Positions 4,815 through 13,106 of a stretch of DNA of 35,249 nt are shown piece after piece (the first letter of the stretch is position 1; each line of letters begins with the position of its first letter). Origin of the DNA: a virus; the IMG/VR virus record IMGVR_UViG_3300012954_000029, positions 1 through 35,249 of that record; one strand, 5' to 3'. The notes below the pieces were generated by a model, which saw only the letters and a program-made list of their open reading frames with translations, was not told where the DNA came from and did not search any database. Both the position numbers and the translations under genes were made by a program.

Positions 4815-6831
4815 TTTAGAAGATGCTTGGTTAGGCTTAGGTGACTTATCTAAAATAGCAACACCAAACAATCCCATGATTGGTAGGTCTAAATATGATA
4901 TAGAACATCCAGACTACCATTTACTAAAAATATTAAGAGACCCAAAGTATCTTGCTACCACCTGTAAACTTCTATTCAACATAGAGCTGCATCCGATACA
5001 GGTGGCAATACTGCAAGAGTTCTGGGTACGACCTTTTCCAATGTTCATAGCAAGTCGTGGTTTTGGAAAGTCTTTTCTTATGAGTCTTTATTGTATACTG
5101 AAATGCACCTTTGTGCCTGGAACCAAAATTGTTGTTGTGGGTGCTGCCTTTAGACAGAGTAAAATTCTTTTTGAATATATGGAAACTATTTGGCGCAATA
5201 GTCCTGTCTTAAGAAGTATTTTTAGTGGTAATGACGACGGACCCAGAAAAGATGTTGATCGATGTACACTCCGATTAGGCGACAGCTGGACTATTGCTAT
5301 CCCTATGGGAGATGGTTCTAAAATCAGAGGTCTAAGGGCACATATCATTATTGCTGATGAATTTGCTTCTATATCTCCTGAAATATATGAAACTGTTGTT
5401 GCTGGTTTTGCTGCTGTTAGTGCAAGCCCTATTGAGAATGTAAAAGAAGAAGCTAAAAAACAGGCTATGAAAGATCTTGGTGTTTGGACAGATGAATTAG
5501 AAGTACTTACTAAGAAAATGGGAAATCAAGCTATAATAAGTGGAACTGCTGACTATGCTTTCAAACACTTTGCACAATACTGGAAAAGATATAAAGGTAT
5601 TATAGAAAGTAAGGGTGACCACAATAAACTTCAGGATGTTTTTGGTGAAGAGGTTCCAGACAACTTTAACTGGAGAGATTATAGTGTTATCCGTATCCCC
5701 TATGAGTTAATACCTAAAGGCTTTATGGATGATAAACAAATCAGTAGAGCAAAAGCTACTATCCATAATGGCACATATCAAATGGAATATGCCGCAGTAT
5801 TTGTAGAAGATAGTGAAGGATTCTTTAAGAGAAGTCTAGTAGAAAGCTGTGTGGTTGATGACAAAAAGTCTATCCTGGATCAAGACGAGAATGTTATTAT
5901 ATTTGATCCTGTTACTAAAGGAAATCCTGGAGCAAAATATGTTTACGGCATTGACCCTGCTAGTGAAAAAGATAATTTTTGCATTGTTGTTATTGAGCTA
6001 AGACCAAATCATAATAGGGTTGTATATGTGTGGACTACCAACAGAACTAACTTTAAGGATAGACAGAAGACAGGTCTAATATCTGAGCATGATTTTTATG
6101 GCTTCTGCGCAAGAAAAATAAGAGACTTAATGAAAGTGTTTCCAGCAGAAAGAATAGGTATAGATGCTCAAGGAGGAGGTATCGCTATAGAAGAGGCTTT
6201 ACATGATCCTGTACGGCTACAGTCTGGAGAACACTTAATATGGCCACTTATAGATTATGATGGTAAAAGTAAAGAGACAGATGTTCAACAAGGATTACAT
6301 ATCTTAGAAATGGTACAGTTTGCTAATGCCAATTGGACAGCCCAGGCTAATCATGGTTTACGAAAAGATATGGAAGACAAAAGGTTATTATTCCCAAGGT
6401 TTGATAATTTTTCTTTGGGTCTAGCGATGGAAAGAGAAAATCAGGATATATTAGAGGGTGATCTTAATCCTATATATGATAATCTTAGTGAATGTATTTT
6501 AGAGATAGAGCAACTTAAAGACGAATTAACAACAATTGTCATGACTCAGACAAGCACCAGTGCTGGGGCTAGAGATAGATGGGATACTCCAGAAGTAAAG
6601 TTACACGGGGGTAAAAAGGGCAGATTGCGGAAAGATAGATATAGTTCTTTAGTAATCGCTAATATGCTTGCGCGACAAATGACAAATGTTCTCAAACCTC
6701 CTACTTATGATGTTATCGGTGGAAATGCCAGAAACCATAGAGGTAAAGATAGTGGAGATATGTATAAAGGTCCAGAATGGTTTACTGGTCCAGCTAATGA
6801 CGATATTTATACAGGTATTTACAGAGATTAG
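4798..6831 (+). CDS. terL: Terminase large subunit (packaging ATPase-nuclease)
   Basis: The start is set at 4798 (MNENNNLEDAW), with AAGG nine bases upstream. The longer open frame from 4717 only shadows the ERCC4 gene. The 677-residue protein has a Walker A motif ASRGFGKS (K91) and a Walker B motif IIIADE (D187, E188) in the N-terminal motor. The C-terminal RNase H-like nuclease has three acidic anchors: D386 (GIDPAS), D456 (GIDAQGGG) and D613 (RKDRYSSL). It pumps genomic DNA into the procapsid through the portal and cuts the concatemer. The length is normal to slightly long. The portal gene follows after a 45-bp gap. Confidence 0.95.
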   Translation: MNENNNLEDAWLGLGDLSKIATPNNPMIGRSKYDIEHPDYHLLKILRDPKYLATTCKLLFNIELHPIQVAILQEFWVRPFPMFIASRGFGKSFLMSLYCILKCTFVPGTKIVVVGAAFRQSKILFEYMETIWRNSPVLRSIFSGNDDGPRKDVDRCTLRLGDSWTIAIPMGDGSKIRGLRAHIIIADEFASISPEIYETVVAGFAAVSASPIENVKEEAKKQAMKDLGVWTDELEVLTKKMGNQAIISGTADYAFKHFAQYWKRYKGIIESKGDHNKLQDVFGEEVPDNFNWRDYSVIRIPYELIPKGFMDDKQISRAKATIHNGTYQMEYAAVFVEDSEGFFKRSLVESCVVDDKKSILDQDENVIIFDPVTKGNPGAKYVYGIDPASEKDNFCIVVIELRPNHNRVVYVWTTNRTNFKDRQKTGLISEHDFYGFCARKIRDLMKVFPAERIGIDAQGGGIAIEEALHDPVRLQSGEHLIWPLIDYDGKSKETDVQQGLHILEMVQFANANWTAQANHGLRKDMEDKRLLFPRFDNFSLGLAMERENQDILEGDLNPIYDNLSECILEIEQLKDELTTIVMTQTSTSAGARDRWDTPEVKLHGGKKGRLRKDRYSSLVIANMLARQMTNVLKPPTYDVIGGNARNHRGKDSGDMYKGPEWFTGPANDDIYTGIYRD

Positions 6832-6871
6832 GTGTATGAAACTTGTAATCCCATTACAATAGAATTATAAT
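6832..6871 (+). promoter_or_regulatory. Candidate promoter(s) for the head operon
   Basis: The 45-bp gap before the portal gene contains a GTGTAT hexamer (6832-6837), and downstream of it TTGTAA (6843-6848), exactly 17 bases, and TATAAT (6866-6871). The perfect -10 hexamer ends 5 bases before the portal ATG, so a transcript from it would be nearly leaderless. No ribosome site is visible. The two signals may serve different polymerase forms. Confidence 0.45.
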
Positions 6872-6876
6872 ATAAC

Positions 6877-9081
6877 ATGCCAAAAAAATATCCAAAAAGT
6901 GACGCCATTCAAAACGTAAGTCCCACACCTCCTGAAGAAGCATATATCTTCTATGGAGATGATGAAGCTAGTAAAAATGAAGCTATGAAAGCTTCTGCTG
7001 GAGCATTAGATGAATATACTCTGATAGACGGGTATAATAATAAAGCTACTGCTCATTCTAGATATCGTACTGATTTTTCTAATTTAGACACAAATACATC
7101 AGGAAGACCAGGATTAACTCGTGGCGATTATGACTATTTTAGGCCAGATGAAGCAGTACCTAGAAAAGTCAAAAATGTAATGTATAGAGCTGATGATATT
7201 TATCAGCGTGTAGGGTTAGTAAAAAATGTTGTAGACTTGATGGGAGATTTTGCTACTCAGGGGATTAGGATTGTACACAGAAACAAAAGAGTAGAAAGAT
7301 TCTACAAAAGATGGTTTGAAAAATGCAACGGAAAAGATCGTAGCGAAAGATTTGTCAACAATCTTTATAAAACAGGTAATGTTGTTGTAGATAGGCAGAC
7401 AGGAAAGCTCACAACCAAAGCCACCGAAAAAATGTTCAAAGCCTTAGCTAAAGCTGATTTTGACATTGGCCCAGAAGAAAAAGTTGAAAAAAGAGTCATT
7501 CCTTGGAAGTATACTTTTTTGAATCCCTTATATGTTGATGTGGCTGCTGGGCCTTTGTCATCTTTTGTGCAAGATAAACGTTATGAGCTTGTCTTACCAG
7601 CAAATTTGCGTAAGCTAATTAATGCTCCTAAGAATGATGCAGAAAAACAAGTTGTTGCACAGTTGCCAGATCAGATTATTGAAGCCGCTAAGTCAAAGAT
7701 GAAATATCCATTAGATGCAAACAGGACGTCTGTATATCATTATAAAAAAGACGATTGGCAAACTTGGGCCTATCCTATGATATATGCAATCATGGATGAT
7801 ATCACGGTTATTGAAAAATTAAAGCTTGCGGATATGTCTGCATTAGATGGTGCTATTTCTAATATTAGAATATTTAAGTTGGGTAATTTAGAACATAAGA
7901 TTGCTCCAACTAAAGCTGCTACATCTAAACTAGCACAAATTCTAGGCAACAATGTTGGTGGAGGTACAATGGATTTGGTTTGGGGTCCTGATATTGAGTT
8001 ATTGGAATCTAAAACCAATGTACATCAATTTTTAGGAGAAGGTAAATATACTCCTCATTTAAATGCTGTATATGCTGGACTAGGCATTCCTCCTACATTG
8101 ACAGGAACCTATGGTGCAGCTGGAACTACAAATAATTTTATTAGTTTAAAAACTTTAACACAAAGATTACAATACGGTAGAGATGTTCTTATTAGATTTT
8201 GGCAGCAAGAGATAGAGCTTGTTCAGAAAGCTATGGGCTTTAAATATCCTGCCAGAATAGAGTTTGATAGAATGGACCTCAGTAATGAAGAAGCTGAGAA
8301 GTCTTTATTAATACAGCTAGCAGATAGAAATATTGTTAGTGATGAGATGGTTCGATCTAGATTTGGTCTTGATCCAGATATGGAAAAACTAAGAGTTAAT
8401 CAAGAACATAAAGAACATAAGAGAAAAACTAGTCCTCCTAAAGTTAGTCCTTATCATGATGCTAATTTTGAAAGTGCTATTAAGAAATTAGGTGTTCAGC
8501 TAGGTATGTTAACTCCTAGTGAGGTTGGGGTAGAATTAAATAATAAAGATTCCGATCAGCAAAACTTACTTGAGCTTAAGGATAAGTTTGAGAAGCAGAA
8601 GCCTAAGAAGCCTGTTGTTACAGAAAAAACCCCTGGTCAGCCAGGAGAAGGAAGACCTATGAATTCAAAGGATGCAGAGAAAAGAAAAGAAAAAGAATTT
8701 GCTCCACAAACAGGGGCCAGTTTATCTATTTGGGCTATAAATGCTCAAGAAGCTATATCTGAAATTGTTAATCCTATTATGCTGGATTTTTACGGAAAGA
8801 AAAATCTTAGAAGCTTATCTCATCTTGAGGCCAGTGAGCTAGAAGAGGTTAAATCTAAGGTATTATTTAATATTAAGCCATATTCGATTATAGATAGGGA
8901 TGCTGTGGAGTTGGTATTTAATACCATAAATACTCAAGCAAATTTAGAACTAATGGGACACTATATAGATTGGCAAAAATCTGTTCAGCAAGATCTTCCG
9001 CATACGATGTCTTTAGATGATCAAAAACAAGCGAAAGCATCTTTTTATTCCATGGTGTATACAATTTTACACAAAACATAA
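6877..9081 (+). CDS. Portal protein
   Basis: The 734-residue protein lies directly after the large terminase and before the protease, the invariant portal position. Residues about 85-150 (MYRADDIYQRVGLVKNVVDL, then GDFATQGIRIV and RFYKRWFEKC) resemble the N-terminal region of large portal proteins. The middle carries a glycine-rich stretch (GNNVGGGTMDLVWGPDIE), a GLGIPPTLTG segment and an ITVIEKLKLAD helix region typical of the stem/crown area. The C-terminal third is Lys-rich (KEHKRKTSPPKVS, then EKQKPKKP), with a final helical domain. Portals form the dodecameric DNA channel at one capsid vertex. There is no Shine-Dalgarno sequence before the ATG. Confidence 0.85.
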   Translation: MPKKYPKSDAIQNVSPTPPEEAYIFYGDDEASKNEAMKASAGALDEYTLIDGYNNKATAHSRYRTDFSNLDTNTSGRPGLTRGDYDYFRPDEAVPRKVKNVMYRADDIYQRVGLVKNVVDLMGDFATQGIRIVHRNKRVERFYKRWFEKCNGKDRSERFVNNLYKTGNVVVDRQTGKLTTKATEKMFKALAKADFDIGPEEKVEKRVIPWKYTFLNPLYVDVAAGPLSSFVQDKRYELVLPANLRKLINAPKNDAEKQVVAQLPDQIIEAAKSKMKYPLDANRTSVYHYKKDDWQTWAYPMIYAIMDDITVIEKLKLADMSALDGAISNIRIFKLGNLEHKIAPTKAATSKLAQILGNNVGGGTMDLVWGPDIELLESKTNVHQFLGEGKYTPHLNAVYAGLGIPPTLTGTYGAAGTTNNFISLKTLTQRLQYGRDVLIRFWQQEIELVQKAMGFKYPARIEFDRMDLSNEEAEKSLLIQLADRNIVSDEMVRSRFGLDPDMEKLRVNQEHKEHKRKTSPPKVSPYHDANFESAIKKLGVQLGMLTPSEVGVELNNKDSDQQNLLELKDKFEKQKPKKPVVTEKTPGQPGEGRPMNSKDAEKRKEKEFAPQTGASLSIWAINAQEAISEIVNPIMLDFYGKKNLRSLSHLEASELEEVKSKVLFNIKPYSIIDRDAVELVFNTINTQANLELMGHYIDWQKSVQQDLPHTMSLDDQKQAKASFYSMVYTILHKT

Positions 9082-9090
9082 GGTAAAATT

Positions 9091-10683
9091 ATGAAAATAT
9101 ATAAACAAGAAATAGCTGATGGTATAGATGCATTAGTGGCTAGTCAAGCGTGTATTACCTATGCTTCTGTCGCTGAACCTTGCGAAGATACCAAAGCTTT
9201 TGCTTTTAATAATATTAAGAGTGTTGCAGCTATTGAGGATAAAGATTTATATTATGTTCAGTCTATTTTAGTTAGTAGTACTTGGAATAAAAACGACGAT
9301 GTGTTTGATAGGGGAGAAGTTTGGAAAGCCAAAAGTACACCAGAAGATAAGCCAACCAATCTGGAACATGATGAAAGTGTCGTTGTTGGACATATTACTT
9401 CTAATTATCCTATAGACGATAATGGTCAGGTTATTCCTGTAGAAACATTAGAAAACGATTTACCTGAAAAATATCATATCCTAACAGGCTCTGTAATATA
9501 TAGGGCTTATAGTGATCCTGAGCTTAAAGCTAGGGCAGAAAATTTAATTAGAGAAATTGAAGAAGGCAGTAAATATGTTAGTATGGAGTGTTATTTTAAG
9601 AATTTTGATTATGGTTTAATGAACCAAACTACTGGTGAATTTAAAGTTTTAGCCAGAAAAGAAGATACTGCCTATTTAACAAAACATCTAAGAGCTTATG
9701 GTGGCACTGGCCAACATGAGGGTTATTCTGTTGGTAGAGTATTAAGAGATATTACTTTTAGTGGTAAAGGCTTCGTTGACAAGCCTGCTAATAATGATAG
9801 TATAATTTTTAGTCGCACCATGTTGAATAAATTTTTAGAAGATAAAAACACTGATTTTGAAAAAAAGGGTGTAATAGACAATAAGCCGTTTTCTAAGCCG
9901 GAGAAAAAAACTATGAATCTAGAAGAGACCGTCGAAAAGATGAATAAGAAATTAGAATCGCTTCTAACGTCTGAAGCATTCGCATCAACATACAGTAAAG
10001 CTTCAGATCTTGAAGTCAAGGTTTCTGAGTTGGAAACTAAGGCGGAAGAATCTGCTGAGGCTTTGACCGAACAAACTGAAAAGTTCACTGCACTTGAAGC
10101 TTCAATTGCAGAGAAAGATGAACTTGTAAAGGCCCTTGAGGAAGAAAAAACTTCTTTGAAAGAACAGCTTGACTCAGTTAATGAAGTTCTTGCTGGCTAC
10201 AAAGAAAAAGAAGAAGAAATGGCCAAGAAAGAAAAAGCATTAAAAAGACGGGCATCTCTAGTAGAGGCCGGTTTAGATGATGAGGCAGCAGAAGCTGCAG
10301 TGGCTAAATTTGAGAATCTTGATGACGAATCTTTTGATTCTGTCGCTCTTGTTATCACCGAAGCAGCTAAAACAGCTGAGGCAAAGATGCCACCAGCTCT
10401 TAAAGAAGCTTTAGATAAGAAGAAAGACAAAGAAGAAGATGAAGAGGCAGTCATGAAGAAGAAGCCAAAGGCTTCTGAAGAAATTGTTGCTGAAGAAACA
10501 GAAGAGACTGAGGCAGCAGAAGAAGAGGCAGACGAGGTGATTGCAGAAGCATCTGATCTTGAAACAGTTGAGACTGACGAAGAAGTTAGCCTTTCTGTAG
10601 CAGGTGAAGAAGAAGTTTCCGCAGTTGAAACTACTCGTGCAGCTTTAGTTGATTTTGTTAAGTCTAGACTTCAAACCAAGTAA
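9091..10683 (+). CDS. Prohead protease fused to scaffold
   Basis: The 530-residue protein has an N-terminal protease-like domain (about 1-240). H93 in NLEHDESVVVGHI and S164 in KYVSMECYF match the His/Ser catalytic pair of prohead serine proteases (U35/S78 type, as in HK97). The segment ITFSGKGFVDKPANN is the typical domain end. From about residue 275 the chain becomes a long Glu/Lys/Ala coiled coil (MNLEETVEKMNKKLESLL onwards) ending in a very acidic tail (EEEADEVIAEA), the character of a scaffold. Scaffold drives procapsid assembly and the protease later digests it. The gene sits between portal and capsid genes. An in-frame start at 9913 may also make scaffold alone. Confidence 0.82.
   Translation: MKIYKQEIADGIDALVASQACITYASVAEPCEDTKAFAFNNIKSVAAIEDKDLYYVQSILVSSTWNKNDDVFDRGEVWKAKSTPEDKPTNLEHDESVVVGHITSNYPIDDNGQVIPVETLENDLPEKYHILTGSVIYRAYSDPELKARAENLIREIEEGSKYVSMECYFKNFDYGLMNQTTGEFKVLARKEDTAYLTKHLRAYGGTGQHEGYSVGRVLRDITFSGKGFVDKPANNDSIIFSRTMLNKFLEDKNTDFEKKGVIDNKPFSKPEKKTMNLEETVEKMNKKLESLLTSEAFASTYSKASDLEVKVSELETKAEESAEALTEQTEKFTALEASIAEKDELVKALEEEKTSLKEQLDSVNEVLAGYKEKEEEMAKKEKALKRRASLVEAGLDDEAAEAAVAKFENLDDESFDSVALVITEAAKTAEAKMPPALKEALDKKKDKEEDEEAVMKKKPKASEEIVAEETEETEAAEEEADEVIAEASDLETVETDEEVSLSVAGEEEVSAVETTRAALVDFVKSRLQTK
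9913..10683 (+). CDS. Nested in-frame scaffold protein (internal start)
   Basis: Inside the protease-scaffold gene an ATG at 9913 (codon 275) is preceded by GGAG at 9900-9903 with a 9-base spacer, exactly where the coiled-coil scaffold begins. Initiation here would give a 256-residue free scaffold protein sharing the C-terminus of the fusion. The same arrangement is known from lambda, where Nu3 is nested in gene C. The SD-like sequence could be chance in a purine-rich linker, so this is a proposal. Confidence 0.45.
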   Translation: MNLEETVEKMNKKLESLLTSEAFASTYSKASDLEVKVSELETKAEESAEALTEQTEKFTALEASIAEKDELVKALEEEKTSLKEQLDSVNEVLAGYKEKEEEMAKKEKALKRRASLVEAGLDDEAAEAAVAKFENLDDESFDSVALVITEAAKTAEAKMPPALKEALDKKKDKEEDEEAVMKKKPKASEEIVAEETEETEAAEEEADEVIAEASDLETVETDEEVSLSVAGEEEVSAVETTRAALVDFVKSRLQTK

Positions 10684-10703
10684 TTTTTAAGGGAGAATAA
10701 AAC

Positions 10704-11168
10704 ATGGCTCTTAAACCAGATCGTATCGAAACTCAAACAGACATCTCTTTTTTCTGCAATTCTGCAATTGATAGAGGTGGAGTAGTATCAATTGTTACAG
10801 GTGGCTCAGGCGTAGCTATGGATGATGGTAACGCAGTTGTAAACTACGAAACTAGTCCTAGTGGAGCAAAGCCAGCTGGCCTTTTGCTTAATGATGTTGT
10901 CAATAATGACCTTACTCGACAGCATATTAATTATCATCAGGATGAAGTACAGGTTGGCAGTAAGGTTGCTATCCTTAGAGTTGGTCAGGTAACTACCAAC
11001 ACTATCGCAACAGGTGTAGCGGACGCACCAGTAGCAGGCGCAGATGCTTATCTCGCAGCTAATGGTGAACTAAGTGCAGTTCAGGCTGCAGGAGCACCTA
11101 AGGTTGGTCAATGGCTAAGTGCCAAAGACGCCGAGTCTTATGCCAAAGTATCCATCAACATCACTTGA
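10704..11168 (+). CDS. Probable head decoration / capsid-stabilising protein
   Basis: This 154-residue protein is encoded directly before the major capsid gene, with a GGGAG ribosome site. It is rich in Gly, Val, Ala and Thr and begins ALKPDRIETQTDISFFCNSA, followed by GGVVSIVTGGSGVAM. It has a predicted beta-rich fold, no membrane segment and no enzymatic motif. In many tailed phages the slot between scaffold and major capsid protein holds a decoration protein (lambda gpD-like position), and short beta-rich composition fits. I infer the role from position and composition. A related minor head protein is possible. Confidence 0.65.
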   Translation: MALKPDRIETQTDISFFCNSAIDRGGVVSIVTGGSGVAMDDGNAVVNYETSPSGAKPAGLLLNDVVNNDLTRQHINYHQDEVQVGSKVAILRVGQVTTNTIATGVADAPVAGADAYLAANGELSAVQAAGAPKVGQWLSAKDAESYAKVSINIT

Positions 11169-11191
11169 GCTTAAAAAAGGGAGAAACAACT

Positions 11192-12208
11192 ATGTCAGAT
11201 ATGAGTAATAAAACTTTTCAACCGACTCCAGAGTTGACCGATCTTTTGGTCAGATCTGGTTCACAGCAAAAAGAGACTTCTCTTGCAGCTAATGCAGAAT
11301 TTGCAAAAGCTCTTGAGCAGCCTCTTCGTCAAGGTGTCCTCAGTGGCAATGTTCTTGATGGCATTTTTGAGCCAATTCAATTAGCTCCTGGTGCTAGCCC
11401 AGAATTTCCACTTGACTTCCTTGCTCCAGGCACCGAAAAAGATTTCGTTGCTTACACCATTCCTAATCATGGATATATTCCAGAGCGTCATGTTGAAGGC
11501 GACTATGTCATGGTTCCAACTTATGACATCGGCTCCAGCATTGACTATCTTTTAAAGTATGCTCGTGATGCTCGTTGGGATGTTGTCGGTCGTGCTATGG
11601 AAGTTATGGAAGCTTCATTCGTCAAAAAGATGAATGATGATGGCTGGCACACACTTCTCGCTGCTGGTGTTGACCGTAACATTGTTGTCTTTGACAGTGA
11701 TGCTGCTACTGGTCAATTCACAAAGCGTCTTGTGAGCCTTATGAAGACTGTTATGCGTCGTAACGGTGGTGGTAATAGCTCAAGTAATAACAGAGGTCAA
11801 CTTACAGACCTTTATGTTTCTCCTGAAGCTATGGAAGATCTTCGCAACTGGGGCATTGATCAGGTCGACGAAGTTACTCGTCGTGAAATCTATGTCGCTG
11901 ATGATGGTGGTGGAGCAGTAAACCGTGTCTTCGGTGTGAATCTCCATGATCTAGACGAACTTGGTGAAGGCCAAGAATATCAGCTGTTCTTCGAAAATGT
12001 ACTTGATGGTACACTTAGTGGAGATAGTGAACTTGTTGTAGGTCTTGACCTTCGCAAGAGAGACAGCTTCATCATGCCAGTTCGTGAAGGCGTTCAGATC
12101 TATGAAGACGATACACTTCATCGTCAGAAGAGAGCTGGATTCTATGGATGGGCTGAGCAAGGATTTGCTTGCTTAGATAATCGCAGAGTTATCCTTGGAT
12201 CTCTGTAA
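11192..12208 (+). CDS. Major capsid protein
   Basis: The start at 11192 (MSDMSNKTFQPTPELTDLL) has a GGGAG ribosome site 9 bases upstream. The open frame extends further 5' but only overlaps the decoration gene. The 338-residue product has the size and gene position of a HK97-fold capsid protein. A helical N-terminal segment rich in Gln/Ala/Glu (about 1-50) may be a cleavable delta-like region, followed by a mixed fold with a Gly/Asn/Ser loop (RRNGGGNSSSNNRGQ). Codon use is more C/T-balanced than in neighbours (many CTT, CGT, GTC codons), which fits high expression. A strong terminator follows. Confidence 0.85.
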   Translation: MSDMSNKTFQPTPELTDLLVRSGSQQKETSLAANAEFAKALEQPLRQGVLSGNVLDGIFEPIQLAPGASPEFPLDFLAPGTEKDFVAYTIPNHGYIPERHVEGDYVMVPTYDIGSSIDYLLKYARDARWDVVGRAMEVMEASFVKKMNDDGWHTLLAAGVDRNIVVFDSDAATGQFTKRLVSLMKTVMRRNGGGNSSSNNRGQLTDLYVSPEAMEDLRNWGIDQVDEVTRREIYVADDGGGAVNRVFGVNLHDLDELGEGQEYQLFFENVLDGTLSGDSELVVGLDLRKRDSFIMPVREGVQIYEDDTLHRQKRAGFYGWAEQGFACLDNRRVILGSL

Positions 12209-12235
12209 GCCTTAATCATTATTTGGTTGAAACTG

Positions 12236-12264
12236 GGGCTGGCGTAAAAACCAGCCCTTTTTTT
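12236..12264 (+). terminator. Intrinsic terminator after the capsid gene
   Basis: GGGCTGG (12236-12242), an 8-base loop, CCAGCCC (12251-12257) and seven T residues (12258-12264) form a textbook Rho-independent terminator. It closes the head operon 28 bases after the capsid stop codon. Confidence 0.93.
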
Positions 12265-12281
12265 ATATATTTATATATAAG

Positions 12282-12287
12282 GTGTAT
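12282..12287 (+). promoter_or_regulatory. GTGTAT motif, candidate promoter of the fibre operon
   Basis: AGGTGTATC follows the capsid terminator directly and lies 34 bases before the next start codon. Because the terminator ends the head transcript, a new promoter is expected here. The hexamer is the element shared with the other large gaps. An AT-rich run (12262-12280) lies just upstream; no classical -35/-10 pair is obvious. Confidence 0.4.
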
Positions 12288-12321
12288 CTTTAAGTATACC
12301 CATAATTTTGAGAGGTAAGCC

Positions 12322-12735
12322 ATGGCAGCTAGTCAATACGACTTCAAAATAGAGCAAGGTTCTTCATTTAGATTATCTATTGTCTATAAGGATTCTAATA
12401 ATAGTCCCATAGATTTAGCTAATTATTGTGCTAGGATTGTGTGGAAAACTAATACTAATATTACTCAGACTTTTACAACAGAAACTTCTGATTTTTCAAC
12501 ATATAAGCTATTCATTGAGACTCCTACAACAGATGGTAAAATAACATTTTTACTACCAGCTTCAACCACTAATGGATATACTTTTAGTAGTGCTAAATAC
12601 GATTTCGAACTACAAGACAAAAGTAGTGAATTATATTCAGGTGGTGGCAGCGAAACTTTCCGAATACTATACGGGAATATTAGTATAGATAAAAGATATA
12701 GTAAATCAGACGACCTATTGGCTTGTACATCATGA
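12322..12735 (+). CDS. Phage structural protein, probable beta-sandwich at head of fibre operon
   Basis: The 137-residue protein begins MAASQYDFKIEQGSSFRLSI and continues with a predicted all-beta segment: IVWKTNTNI, then ITFLLPA, KYDFELQDKSS and ILYGNISIDKRYS. The closing pattern (a YDfeL strand, then a strand leading to 'GnIsI') resembles small Ig-like or baseplate-upper-protein N-terminal domains found beside phage tail-fibre genes. I recognise the general type, not a named family. The stop codon overlaps the next start (ATGA). It is first in the fibre operon and may anchor fibres to the particle. Confidence 0.6.
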   Translation: MAASQYDFKIEQGSSFRLSIVYKDSNNSPIDLANYCARIVWKTNTNITQTFTTETSDFSTYKLFIETPTTDGKITFLLPASTTNGYTFSSAKYDFELQDKSSELYSGGGSETFRILYGNISIDKRYSKSDDLLACTS

Positions 12736-13094
12736 GTTTCACTATAGAAGTAGAGCCAGTAGTATCTAATTTTATAGGTATAGAAACATCGTTTTCAGAT
12801 ACCATAGAGACGATATTGGAAGACAGTATAACAGACAGTAAAACTTTAGATATAATAAACAATAATTACTCTGATACTGAAGATGTTAATTATAGTAAAA
12901 ACGTTATAGACATAGAGGCTACGAACACTAGTTCTACTACTAATTTTATAGACGTTGAGATTTATCAAACATTCGACCTTACTGTACAAACAGGGTCAAC
13001 GAGTGAATTTATTGGAAATATTCATCATAGTAGAGTTGATGGTTTAGAAGATTTTATAGAACATGGTAGAGAATTTGACTGCGGCACACCATAA
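12732..13094 (+). CDS. Acidic Thr/Ser/Asn-rich phage protein (120 aa)
   Basis: The start is placed at ATG 12732, in an ATGA overlap with the preceding stop; a TTG three codons earlier has no ribosome-site support. The 120-residue product is acidic and rich in Ile, Thr, Ser, Asp and Asn (IEVEPVVSNFIGIETSFSDT). A loosely repeated pattern of hydrophobic-acidic strands suggests a beta structure. No domain is recognised. Its place between the anchor-like protein and the first fibre gene suggests a minor component of the fibre apparatus. Confidence 0.6.
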   Translation: MSFTIEVEPVVSNFIGIETSFSDTIETILEDSITDSKTLDIINNNYSDTEDVNYSKNVIDIEATNTSSTTNFIDVEIYQTFDLTVQTGSTSEFIGNIHHSRVDGLEDFIEHGREFDCGTP

Positions 13095-13106
13095 AGGGAG
13101 ACAACA

